Origin: Janthinobacterium sp. GW456P
Lineage (GTDB): Bacteria > Pseudomonadota > Gammaproteobacteria > Burkholderiales > Burkholderiaceae_D
Assembly (NCBI RefSeq): GCF_002127655.1
Contig: NZ_NEHB01000004.1
Location: forward strand, 298 to 64,297
Direction of reading: 5' to 3'
DNA length: 64,000 bases
Shown here: piece by piece, positions 1-6,309 of the stretch
Position numbering within the stretch: position 1 is the stretch's first letter
How the letters are laid out: every line of letters begins with the position of its first letter
Translations under genes and position numbers: made by a program
The notes under the pieces: model-generated
The model's database searches: none
What the model was told of the DNA's origin: nothing
Seen by the model: the letters and a program-made list of their open reading frames with translations, nothing else

Positions 1-1
1 A

Positions 2-163
2 CCGGCGAGCGAACTGGCCGCTGCACGCGCGCAGATAGCCCAGTTGCAACGCATGCTCGGCAAGAAAACGATGGAGGCGGAAATCTTGAAGGAGGCCGTC
101 GAGTTCGCTCGCGAAAAAAAGTGGATTGCGCGCTCGCCCTTGTCGGGCAAGGACGACCAGTGA
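2..163 (+). CDS. IS2-group transposase OrfA, C-terminal fragment
   Basis: This frame is open from the window edge to a TGA at 161-163. It encodes the tail of the small helix-turn-helix subunit of an IS3-family transposase. The visible part has the heptad-like coiled-coil segment ([19 protein letters not shown]) followed by the conserved [12 protein letters not shown] stretch typical of OrfA C-termini. OrfA binds the IS ends and, by frameshifting, supplies the N-terminus of the OrfAB transposase. It overlaps orfB by 43 bp in the +1 frame relative to it. The N-terminal half with the helix-turn-helix is outside the window. Confidence 0.85.
   Translation, partial: PASELAAARAQIAQLQRMLGKKTMEAEILKEAVEFAREKKWIARSPLSGKDDQ
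114..121 (+). promoter_or_regulatory. A7G slippery site for programmed -1 frameshift
   Basis: Seven A residues followed by G lie just inside the orfA/orfB overlap. OrfA is read in the frame starting at base 2 and orfB in the frame starting at base 1, so a -1 slip here joins them. IS3-family elements, including IS2, use such A6G/A7G sites to make the OrfAB fusion transposase. The position and direction of slip fit; activity is inferred. Confidence 0.75.
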
Positions 164-1032
164 AGCCGGTCTGCTCTGCCCTTGGCGTAGCGCGCTCACA
201 CGTAGCCCAGCTGCTGGTTCGTCCCGCGGACTGGATCGACGGGCGCACCACTCAGACGTTCCACCAACCTGCCGACGCCATCCTGGTCGACGCCGTGCGC
301 GCCGAGATTACAGCGCTGCCGACCTATGGCTACCGCCGGGCTGGCGCTCTGGTCAACCGCACGCGAGCCTTGATGGGCCTGCCAGCAATCAATCACAAGC
401 GGTTTTATCGCGTGATGAAAGCGAACAGTCTGCTGCTACCCAAGGCGCCGAAACGCCCAGTGAGCAGCCGCGTGCACAATGGCGTGGTGGCGGTGGACGA
501 ACCCAATCAGCGCTGGTGCTCGGACGGCTTCGAGATCGCCTGCGACAACGGCGAAGTGGTGACCGGTGTGTTCATGAAGGATTGCTGTGACCGAGAAATC
601 ATTGCCTGGCGTGCGTGGGCCGAACGTGGCCTGCCTGGCGAGCCCGTGCGCGACATGCTGGTGGAAGCGGTCGAGACAAGATTCGGCCAGGCCAGCGTCG
701 GCTCGACCAGGCTGGAATTCTTGAGCGACAACGGCGGCGCCTATCGAGCGCATGAAACGCACGCGCTGGTGCGCGCACTTGGGATTGAACCGGTGCATAC
801 ACCGGTATGCAGCCCGCAGTCGAACGGCATGGCCGAGAGCTTCGTGAACACGTTTAAACGGGACTACGTGAACTTGATGGACCGCAGCAGCGCAGAAATC
901 GTTCTGGCTCAACTGCCAGACGCCTTTATGCACTTCAACGAGGTCCATCCGCATTCGTCGCTGAAATGGAAATCGCCTCGCATGTTCAGGAGAGAGCTGG
1001 CGCGCCGGGCTCAGGAAAGCGGCGCTAACTAG
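121..1032 (+). CDS. IS2-group transposase OrfB (DDE integrase core)
   Basis: This 303-residue protein is the catalytic part of an IS3-family transposase and acts on the IS ends as the OrfAB fusion. An HTH_21-like region ([14 protein letters not shown], about residues 62-80) precedes an rve integrase core. The three acidic residues of the DDE triad are visible in WCSDGFE (about 132-138), FLSDNGG (about 200-206) and NGMAESF (about 237-243), with K/R spacing typical of the group. The C-terminus has the usual [11 protein letters not shown] motif. The GTG at 121 is the first in-frame start, but the frame stays open upstream to the window edge and expression is probably by frameshift from orfA. The gene looks intact. 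Confidence 0.93.
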   Translation: MDCALALVGQGRPVKPVCSALGVARSHVAQLLVRPADWIDGRTTQTFHQPADAILVDAVRAEITALPTYGYRRAGALVNRTRALMGLPAINHKRFYRVMKANSLLLPKAPKRPVSSRVHNGVVAVDEPNQRWCSDGFEIACDNGEVVTGVFMKDCCDREIIAWRAWAERGLPGEPVRDMLVEAVETRFGQASVGSTRLEFLSDNGGAYRAHETHALVRALGIEPVHTPVCSPQSNGMAESFVNTFKRDYVNLMDRSSAEIVLAQLPDAFMHFNEVHPHSSLKWKSPRMFRRELARRAQESGAN

Positions 1033-1069
1033 ACGATTGGCTGTGTCTGGTTATACGGGGGCAAGATCA
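921..1069 (+). repeat. 149-bp direct repeat, copy 1 (IS 3' end)
   Basis: Bases 921-1069 cover the last 37 codons and stop of orfB plus the right terminus of the IS. They are identical over their whole length to 1186-1334, offset by 265 bp. Identity stops exactly at the IS right end (next bases ATCC versus GCGG). Confidence 0.95.
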
Positions 1070-1185
1070 ATCCTGTGATTATTCCTTACTAATTTACAAT
1101 TCGACGAAGGACGGCTAGTGGACAAGTGCAGCGTCCGCTTGCGCCCCAAAGCCGACACTCGCCTAACTTATGTCGAGCCCTGAAC
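1070..1185. other. 116-bp non-IS spacer between the two IS ends
   Basis: This short stretch separates the complete IS right end from the partial second copy. I see no open frame of note, no terminator and no match to either flank. It may be the remains of host DNA trapped between two insertions of the same element. Confidence 0.4.
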
Positions 1186-1334
1186 CGCCTTTATGCACTT
1201 CAACGAGGTCCATCCGCATTCGTCGCTGAAATGGAAATCGCCTCGCATGTTCAGGAGAGAGCTGGCGCGCCGGGCTCAGGAAAGCGGCGCTAACTAGACG
1301 ATTGGCTGTGTCTGGTTATACGGGGGCAAGATCA
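1186..1334 (+). repeat. 149-bp direct repeat, copy 2 (IS 3' remnant)
   Basis: An exact second copy of the orfB C-terminus and IS right end without the rest of the element. Its outer edge at 1334 abuts the truncated DUF932 gene, so this copy marks the insertion that broke that gene. The inner edge at 1186 is not an IS terminus, pointing to a later deletion or recombination event. Confidence 0.93.
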
Positions 1335-1566
1335 GCGGGGAGTTCGTATCGGATCGAAACAAGACCTTGTTCTCAGGGAAAGATTCGATGGAATGGATAC
1401 CGCCTACATTTCCGACCAGAAATCGAACGGGAGCCTCTCTGATTTGCCAGTTCATACCAGCCTGCTTTGCCCAAAACTCAATGGGCTCATTTACACTAAG
1501 TTGATTACCCAAACCATGCCACGGCGTTGCGCCGACGTAGGCCATTTGCTCTAAAATATGTGCCAT
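1335..1566 (-). pseudogene. DUF932 family protein, N-terminal fragment cut by IS remnant
   Basis: Read from the ATG at 1566, about 77 codons encode the N-terminus of a DUF932 protein. The opening MAHILEQMAYVGATPWHGLG fits the family pattern of an MAH start followed by a PWHGLG motif. Full members are typically several hundred residues and occur on phages, plasmids and integrative elements; their role is not known to me. At 1334 the frame runs into the IS terminus and stops after about a dozen IS-encoded residues (at 1294). The remainder of the gene is not found in the window, so this is a broken gene. The A+T-rich composition agrees with an accessory origin. Confidence 0.8.
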
Positions 1567-1700
1567 TTTTTGTTCCTTGAAAGAAGATTAGTTATGGCTG
1601 TCATGACTGCAGTGAACCCGGCGGTGGATAGCTCACTATGTCGATATACGACGCAAAAATCGTCTTCGCGGTAACGATGAAGCCACCGCGAAAAACAGTG

Positions 1701-2075
1701 CTATCGGCTCTGCTCGCTAAATGGATACCCGCAAGCTAAGCAACGATAATTCTGGAGTACATTAGCGTCGACAACGTCCCCTAGTTGAGCACCTACCGCG
1801 CCCCCGGCAACACCACCAACCATGCCACCTAGAACCGCACCACATATGCCCCCGAATATGGCCCCGAGCGGGCCAGCAATTAGCCCCAGTGCAGCCCCAG
1901 CCTCTGCTCCTCCTATGGCTCCCGCCACGCCGCTGGCGGCGCCAGCAACGGTACCTACAGTGCCTCCGACTTTCCTGGCATAACCCAGCGCCAAAACGCG
2001 CGGCGACCGGCAATTTGGACAATTCAACGATACTTCATGATCGTTAAGTATTTGAACGGATTGATTATTTTTCAT
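1701..2075 (-). CDS. Small zinc-ribbon / glycine-zipper protein, unknown function
   Basis: This 124-residue protein has a CPNC pair near residues 21-24 and a CLAC pair near 112-115. Between them is a hydrophobic, Gly/Ala-rich stretch of about 75 residues with repeated GxxxG spacing (for example GTVGTVAGAASGVAGAIGG). The four cysteines could form one zinc ribbon brought together across a glycine-zipper membrane hairpin; that topology is inference. The start at 2075 is chosen because an AGAGGAA ribosome site lies 4 nt upstream; an ATG eight codons earlier lacks one. It lies 134 bp downstream of the truncated DUF932 gene on the same strand. I do not recognise a function. Confidence 0.7.
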   Translation of the reverse strand: MKNNQSVQILNDHEVSLNCPNCRSPRVLALGYARKVGGTVGTVAGAASGVAGAIGGAEAGAALGLIAGPLGAIFGGICGAVLGGMVGGVAGGAVGAQLGDVVDANVLQNYRCLACGYPFSEQSR

Positions 2076-2245
2076 GCGCTTCCTCTGTGTAAAGTTCACC
2101 GGTTGAAAGCCAAAATACTCTCAAAAACAGTGATCAATATTTAATTACACTCTAGGAATATAGGTCTGAAATTTTCTGCGATACGTAAGGATCACGTTAT
2201 CTTTTACCCAACACCATGTGTATCAAACTTTCATAAAAAATAAAG

Positions 2246-2275
2246 TTGACGCTGCGAAGTTGCGCGTTTTATAAG
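2246..2275 (+). promoter_or_regulatory. Sigma70-type promoter of the 600-residue gene
   Basis: TTGACG at 2246-2251 and TATAAG at 2270-2275 are separated by 18 bp, giving a predicted start near 2282 and a leader of about 30 nt before the ATG at 2313. It is one of the best vegetative promoter matches in the window and suggests constitutive expression. Confidence 0.55.
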
Positions 2276-2312
2276 ATAATTGTCAGAAATAATTAAATAG
2301 ATAGGGGGCGGA

Positions 2313-4115
2313 ATGCAACGACTTAATTTGGCAGATTTCAGCTTCACCCGAAGTTTTGTTTTTCTGCGTAGAAAACCCCCCCGTTTGAAATCAAGGGTCC
2401 TAAGGTCAGTGTTCAAGAAAATTTTGAAACTGAGCGAATTAGAAAATCCAGCCCCACCGATCGTTCGCTTCAAGTTACAGCTTCAAGTGGCCCCGCCGAA
2501 GTTCGGGAGCGTCTCAATGATTATTGGCGAAAGCGTCCTAGCCCCGCCATTCGCCAACGGCACTTTGCAAGAGCGTGTAATCGCTTATGTCTTACTTCTA
2601 GAGACGGAAAATTTTGCAGCACTTCAACTGCGGCACGTCAGCATGACTGACATCGAGCCTCTGTTGGAATACTACGAATGGGTCTCTCATGGGCAAATCA
2701 CGAGCGTACTTTCAGATAGCGCAAAAATCCTAAAAATTGCCGCAAAGATCATAAATCCGGCTCAGAGTGGACTAACGGGTCGCGGCTACGAAGGAAATTC
2801 TCTCCAAGACGAAATGCCACACTACGGGAGCGGGAAGACCATACCGCGCAGTCTCAAGGCAAGCGATTTAGGGGAAACGATATCTGTAACTGCTGGGGCA
2901 TCGCGAATCACCTCATATGGACAAGCCGTCAACATTGATAAAGTTGGGATCTGGTATGAACGGATATGTCAGCTTTTGCTGGCAAACAAGCAATCTATTT
3001 TTGTCTCGCGCTTTGCCGAACCCGTCGATTTCGCCGTGACTATTCCATCATTGACACCAAAATTAGTTGTGTTCGACACCCTTAGCTTTTTCACTCGCGT
3101 GAAGGATGAAGGGCTCCAGTTGAGAAGGAAATTTAAGAAAAAAGGAAGCAGGGACATCAAACGAGCGGCAGCATCTGACCAGATGTTCGAAGACGTCATC
3201 GCCGCATTGAAAACAAACGCACTTATAAAAAATAACTCTTTCCCCATCGGGTCGATCTCGGTGACAAAGAACGCGTTAAAAATTGACTTAAGTTCGTTGA
3301 AACACTTTACTTTATACAACGGAATCAAAGATATCTCTTTGTCAAGCTACATCAATAATAAAGACATGTTTTCCGTGTATTTCGACCTGCCGGACTATGT
3401 CTACATGGGGTCATCACTTTTCCGGGACCAAGGTTTACTGAGTGAAATCGACGCAGTAATCGCCAGTATTGAAGGGCACGCAGTCATGTCAACTGCGGAT
3501 CGTGAGAAAATAGACTTAAACAAGAAGACTCCTAATTTAGGGGCTAGTACGCTGACCTCTTTTCCGCCTACGTCCGTCTTCGCGATTGTTGAAAATCACT
3601 ACAACGCAGCTGACTACATCTTCTGTGATGATTTGGGCGATGAGTGGGCAGATCACATCTGTCTCGACGTCGCGACAAAAACACTGTCATTTGTTCACTC
3701 GAAGCATGGTTCTCCATCGACCAGTGCTTCCGCACTGCATGAGGTAGTTGGGCAAGCATTGAAAAACATGGGAAATCTTCTTTGCACCCCTTTAGTCTTG
3801 GGTAAAAAAGTGGATGGGTTCAATAAGATCTATATAGGCACGTTAATTCCTCGAATTCGCAAAGCACCTGCAGGCCAAGCCATACCTGCAATCAAAACCA
3901 GAGTAATGGATACGCTGAACGATAATGGCCTGCGTCGGGAAATGGTGTTAAGTTGTTCCTTCCTTTCCGAATCAGACGTTAAAGCTGAACTGCTGAAGCT
4001 ACGCGCCGGCATTAAAGTGCGACCACACATTCGGCAGCTGCTTTGGCTGCTCTCATACTTCGTCGCTGCGTCTAAAGAGCTAAGCGTTCGACCTCGCATT
4101 CTTTGCAGGCCTTGA
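2313..4115 (+). CDS. 600-residue protein with C-terminal module of defence-island helicases (nuclease-like)
   Basis: I do not recognise a named family for the whole protein. The N-terminal 150 residues are basic then mixed, without helicase Walker motifs. From about residue 185 the sequence follows a pattern I know from the C-terminal part of large helicase-like proteins of defence islands. It has SVTAGASRITSYG (191-203), then FCDDLGDEWADHI (437-449), LSFVHSKHG (458-466) and SALHEVVGQALKN (473-485), ending near VRPRILC. The E444/D447, H462-x-K464 and Q481 positions resemble a PD-(D/E)XK nuclease core, which is an inference. A GGGGGCGGA ribosome site precedes the ATG, and a strong promoter lies at 2246-2275. 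Base composition is A+T-richer than the core genome, indicating transfer. The HNH gene follows 97 bp downstream on the same strand. Confidence 0.7.
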   Translation: MQRLNLADFSFTRSFVFLRRKPPRLKSRVLRSVFKKILKLSELENPAPPIVRFKLQLQVAPPKFGSVSMIIGESVLAPPFANGTLQERVIAYVLLLETENFAALQLRHVSMTDIEPLLEYYEWVSHGQITSVLSDSAKILKIAAKIINPAQSGLTGRGYEGNSLQDEMPHYGSGKTIPRSLKASDLGETISVTAGASRITSYGQAVNIDKVGIWYERICQLLLANKQSIFVSRFAEPVDFAVTIPSLTPKLVVFDTLSFFTRVKDEGLQLRRKFKKKGSRDIKRAAASDQMFEDVIAALKTNALIKNNSFPIGSISVTKNALKIDLSSLKHFTLYNGIKDISLSSYINNKDMFSVYFDLPDYVYMGSSLFRDQGLLSEIDAVIASIEGHAVMSTADREKIDLNKKTPNLGASTLTSFPPTSVFAIVENHYNAADYIFCDDLGDEWADHICLDVATKTLSFVHSKHGSPSTSASALHEVVGQALKNMGNLLCTPLVLGKKVDGFNKIYIGTLIPRIRKAPAGQAIPAIKTRVMDTLNDNGLRREMVLSCSFLSESDVKAELLKLRAGIKVRPHIRQLLWLLSYFVAASKELSVRPRILCRP

Positions 4116-4212
4116 TCCATTCTCAACAATTCGAACCGAACACTTGCCGAGCGCTCCCTTCATTGTCTTCCAGCGGTGTATCCTCTGCACTACCTTCATC
4201 GGAGGAGCAAAA

Positions 4213-5076
4213 ATGGCGTTATACAACCTGCAAATTAAGTGGCTGAAGTCGACCGAAACAATCACTCTGGACACATTGGCGCTTCCTGAACAAGGATCGG
4301 TAATCAATACGTCAGAAGTTTGGCCGGGCAAAAATTCGCCGCTTTGCTACCAAGTCGAGGTATTGCGTGTAGCCCAGAAGGGCTCAATTTATACCTTCAT
4401 ACTTCGCTATGACGAATCCGCAAATGTCGACCTTGCTGGGGTCAACGTGGCTTGGGGGCAATCCACGGTTGTGCTTGATCTTTCGGAAGACACTCCGAGT
4501 GCGACCGCGACATGGAAGAACTGGCCAGCGGACGCTTACTACGACGGGGAGGCCGAAAGAGTGGGGGTGACCCAAGAGCCTAGCCTGCTTAGCGATCTAA
4601 TCAACATCGACTCTTCAGGGCTAACACCAACTGAAAAAGAGATCTTGGTAGCTGCACGTATAGGGCAAGGCAAATTCCGGTCGACCGTGATTTCGGCGTG
4701 GAAAATTGGAGAAGTGTGCTGCCTAACCGGCATTGACATACCTGAATTGCTGATCGCGTCACACATCAAACCTTGGTGCGAGTCCAACGATGACGAGCGC
4801 CGAGACCCTGCAAATGGACTGATACTGGCAACGCACGTTGACAAACTCTTTGACAAGCACTTGTTGAGTTTCAAGCCGAGGGAAGACGATTATGTAGTTG
4901 TGCTGAGCCCAAGAGTGCGAGCAGTAGCTGAGGAACTTGGGATAAATAACGCGAAAACAATCAACGCGAAAAGGCTAGGCTCAGCCGAAAGCCACTTCAG
5001 CGCTTACATGCAGGGACACCATAAGCGATTTCTGGAGAAGGTCATCAATGACGGTTTCCCTCAGCCCCCTCTATGA
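4213..5076 (+). CDS. HNH endonuclease (HNH_2 type)
   Basis: The 287-residue protein has an uncharacterised N-terminal domain of about 125 residues and a C-terminal HNH nuclease domain. The domain shows RIGQGKFR (149-156), CCLTG (169-173), ASHIKPW (182-188, H184), RRDPANGL (196-203, N201) and THVDKLFD (207-214). These match the HNH_2 pattern of restriction-type nucleases that cut DNA with one metal ion. The start at 4213 is preceded by GGAGGA at 4200-4205; frames upstream to 4144 lack a good ribosome site. It probably shares a transcript with the preceding 600-residue gene, since no clear promoter is visible in the 97-bp gap. Likely role: DNA-cutting effector of a defence or restriction unit (inference). 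Confidence 0.85.
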   Translation: MALYNLQIKWLKSTETITLDTLALPEQGSVINTSEVWPGKNSPLCYQVEVLRVAQKGSIYTFILRYDESANVDLAGVNVAWGQSTVVLDLSEDTPSATATWKNWPADAYYDGEAERVGVTQEPSLLSDLINIDSSGLTPTEKEILVAARIGQGKFRSTVISAWKIGEVCCLTGIDIPELLIASHIKPWCESNDDERRDPANGLILATHVDKLFDKHLLSFKPREDDYVVVLSPRVRAVAEELGINNAKTINAKRLGSAESHFSAYMQGHHKRFLEKVINDGFPQPPL

Positions 5077-5250
5077 AGGTTGAACGGTCAGTCTTCACCA
5101 TCTAAGGTGGACACCTAGCCAGGTGCCTCGAAGCCAACTTCGAGACTGTACCTTGGACAAAGCGAGGTTGAAAAGTATTCAGTTCTTGGTTCGCTGGCCG
5201 GGTAGATGCCAAGAACCGGCGATCGATGTTGATCACCGTTGCCTAAACCG

Positions 5251-5272
5251 GGGTACACAGAGGGTACACAGA
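5251..5272. repeat. Tandem 11-bp repeat beside tRNA-Arg
   Basis: GGGTACACAGA occurs twice back to back. Short tandem direct repeats of this kind next to a tRNA 3' end resemble arm-type binding sites of tyrosine recombinases in attachment regions. No integrase gene is visible, so the assignment to an attachment site is an inference. The rest of 5077-5336 shows no gene I can support. Confidence 0.45.
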
Positions 5273-5336
5273 CGAAATTCTTCAATAAAAAAGCAAAACT
5301 TTCTATTGTAATTTTAACTTAAGTCTTTGATTTCAT

Positions 5337-5412
5337 TGGTGCGGCTGGCGGGGATCGAACCCACGACCCTTGGCTTCGGAGGCCAATACTCTATCCACTG
5401 AGCTACAGCCGC
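5337..5412 (-). tRNA. tRNA-Arg (anticodon CCG)
   Basis: The reverse strand folds into a full cloverleaf. The acceptor stem is GCGGCTG/CAGCCGC, the anticodon stem TTGGC/GCCAA has the loop CTCCGAA (anticodon CCG), and the T arm has TTCGATC. The CCA end is encoded at 5339-5337. The 3' end faces the accessory region to the left, the usual arrangement when an island has integrated at a tRNA 3' end. Confidence 0.95.
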
Positions 5413-5497
5413 GTAGGGGGAATTTCTGAAGTGATGCGAAGGATACCGTTTTTCTTTACCTACGTCTACGGAAACTGTCGTATCGCTGGCAATTGCA

Positions 5498-5526
5498 TGT
5501 CACTGCTCAATTTTTGTGCCTATAAT
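5498..5526 (+). promoter_or_regulatory. Probable promoter of the cytochrome c gene
   Basis: A perfect TATAAT lies at 5521-5526; the best -35 at 17-bp spacing is the weak TGTCAC at 5498-5503. It is placed 86 bp upstream of the cytochrome start codon, in the gap divergent from tRNA-Arg. Confidence 0.4.
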
Positions 5527-5611
5527 TGTGGGTTTCATAAAGGTTTACATACAAGCATGTAAAAATGCTACCTTACACGGCCATCAGTTTCAAATCTGGA
5601 CTAAGGACATC

Positions 5612-6175
5612 ATGAGCGACGCACATAACGAACAACAATCAGCGATCAAAACGCCTAAGCAATTGCTTGCCGCCGTAGCGGGCTTCTTCCTCGTCACCGT
5701 CATCGGCATCATCCTGCTGGTGCAGTTCGTCACGGCGCAAAAACTGACGGGCGCCGGCACGGACAGCCAGTCGTCCGAAGCCATCGATGCCCGCTTGAGC
5801 CCGGTGGCCAATGAAGGCTTTACCTTCAAGGATGCCAGCGGCCCGAAAGTGCTGCAAGGCGGCGAAGCCGTCTACACGGCCACCTGCGTGGCGTGCCATG
5901 GCGCCGGTGTGGCCGGTGCGCCGAAGTTTGGCGACGCGGGCAGCTGGTCGGCACGCTTGGCCCAGGGCTACGATACGGTCCTGAAACACGCCATCGAAGG
6001 CTTGCGCGCGATGCCGGCCAAGGGCGGCAATCCCGACCTCGACGATGTGGAAGTGGCGCGCGCGGTGGTCTATATGGCCAATGCGTCGGGCGGCAAGTTC
6101 AAGGAACCCGAAGTGCCGGCACCGACCGCAGCCGCTGACGGCGCCGCCGCACCTGCTGCAGAGCCTGCCAAGTAA
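5612..6175 (+). CDS. Membrane-anchored c-type cytochrome (c5-like)
   Basis: The 187-residue protein carries one transmembrane helix (about 20-45, LLAAVAGFFLVTVIGIILLVQFV). It anchors a periplasmic cytochrome c domain with a CVACH haem-binding motif near residue 96. The distal methionine ligand is probably in LRAMPAKGG. The Ala/Pro-rich C-terminal tail of about 25 residues is low complexity. The family transfers electrons in the respiratory chain. The start at 5612 has AAGGA at 5603-5607; in-frame codons further upstream would add an unlikely extension. It is monocistronic, ending in a strong terminator. Confidence 0.85.
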   Translation: MSDAHNEQQSAIKTPKQLLAAVAGFFLVTVIGIILLVQFVTAQKLTGAGTDSQSSEAIDARLSPVANEGFTFKDASGPKVLQGGEAVYTATCVACHGAGVAGAPKFGDAGSWSARLAQGYDTVLKHAIEGLRAMPAKGGNPDLDDVEVARAVVYMANASGGKFKEPEVPAPTAAADGAAAPAAEPAK

Positions 6176-6194
6176 GCATTTGCGCTGCATCAAG

Positions 6195-6222
6195 AAACCG
6201 CCCGGATGGGCGGTTTTTTTTT
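6195..6222 (+). terminator. Rho-independent terminator of the cytochrome gene
   Basis: An AACCGCCC/GGGCGGTT stem with a four-base loop is followed by nine T residues, 20 bp after the cytochrome stop codon. Confidence 0.9.
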
Positions 6223-6252
6223 ACCCGCGATTTGTGCCAGATCACACGGCGT

Positions 6253-6283
6253 AAAAAAGCCGCCCGGCATGCGCGGGGCGGCT
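6253..6283 (-). terminator. Rho-independent terminator of the first M13 peptidase gene
   Basis: On the minus strand an AGCCGCCCC/GGGCGGCT stem is followed by six T residues, 27 bp beyond the stop of the peptidase gene that ends at 6310. It lies back to back with the cytochrome terminator. Confidence 0.85.
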
Positions 6284-6309
6284 GGCAACTTATGCCTGGG
6301 ACAACCGTC

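Larger units (their letters stand above)
1..1069 (+). mobile_element. IS3-family (IS2-group) insertion sequence, left part outside window
   Basis: The end of orfA, the complete orfB and the right terminus are present; the left terminus lies upstream of the window. The right end, a stretch ending in GGGGGCAAGATCA at 1069, resembles the terminal repeat of IS2 (which ends in GGGGCAAATCCA). OrfB is close in sequence and length to the IS2 transposase. A second, partial copy of the 3' end lies at 1186-1334, so this locus has received or rearranged this IS more than once. The first five bases after the right end are ATCCT; the matching target duplication cannot be checked because the left end is missing. 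Confidence 0.9.

Noticed and set aside
5123-5311. 62-codon open frame next to the tRNA
   Set aside because: No ribosome site, overlaps the tandem repeat and shows no family resemblance; more likely attachment-region DNA.
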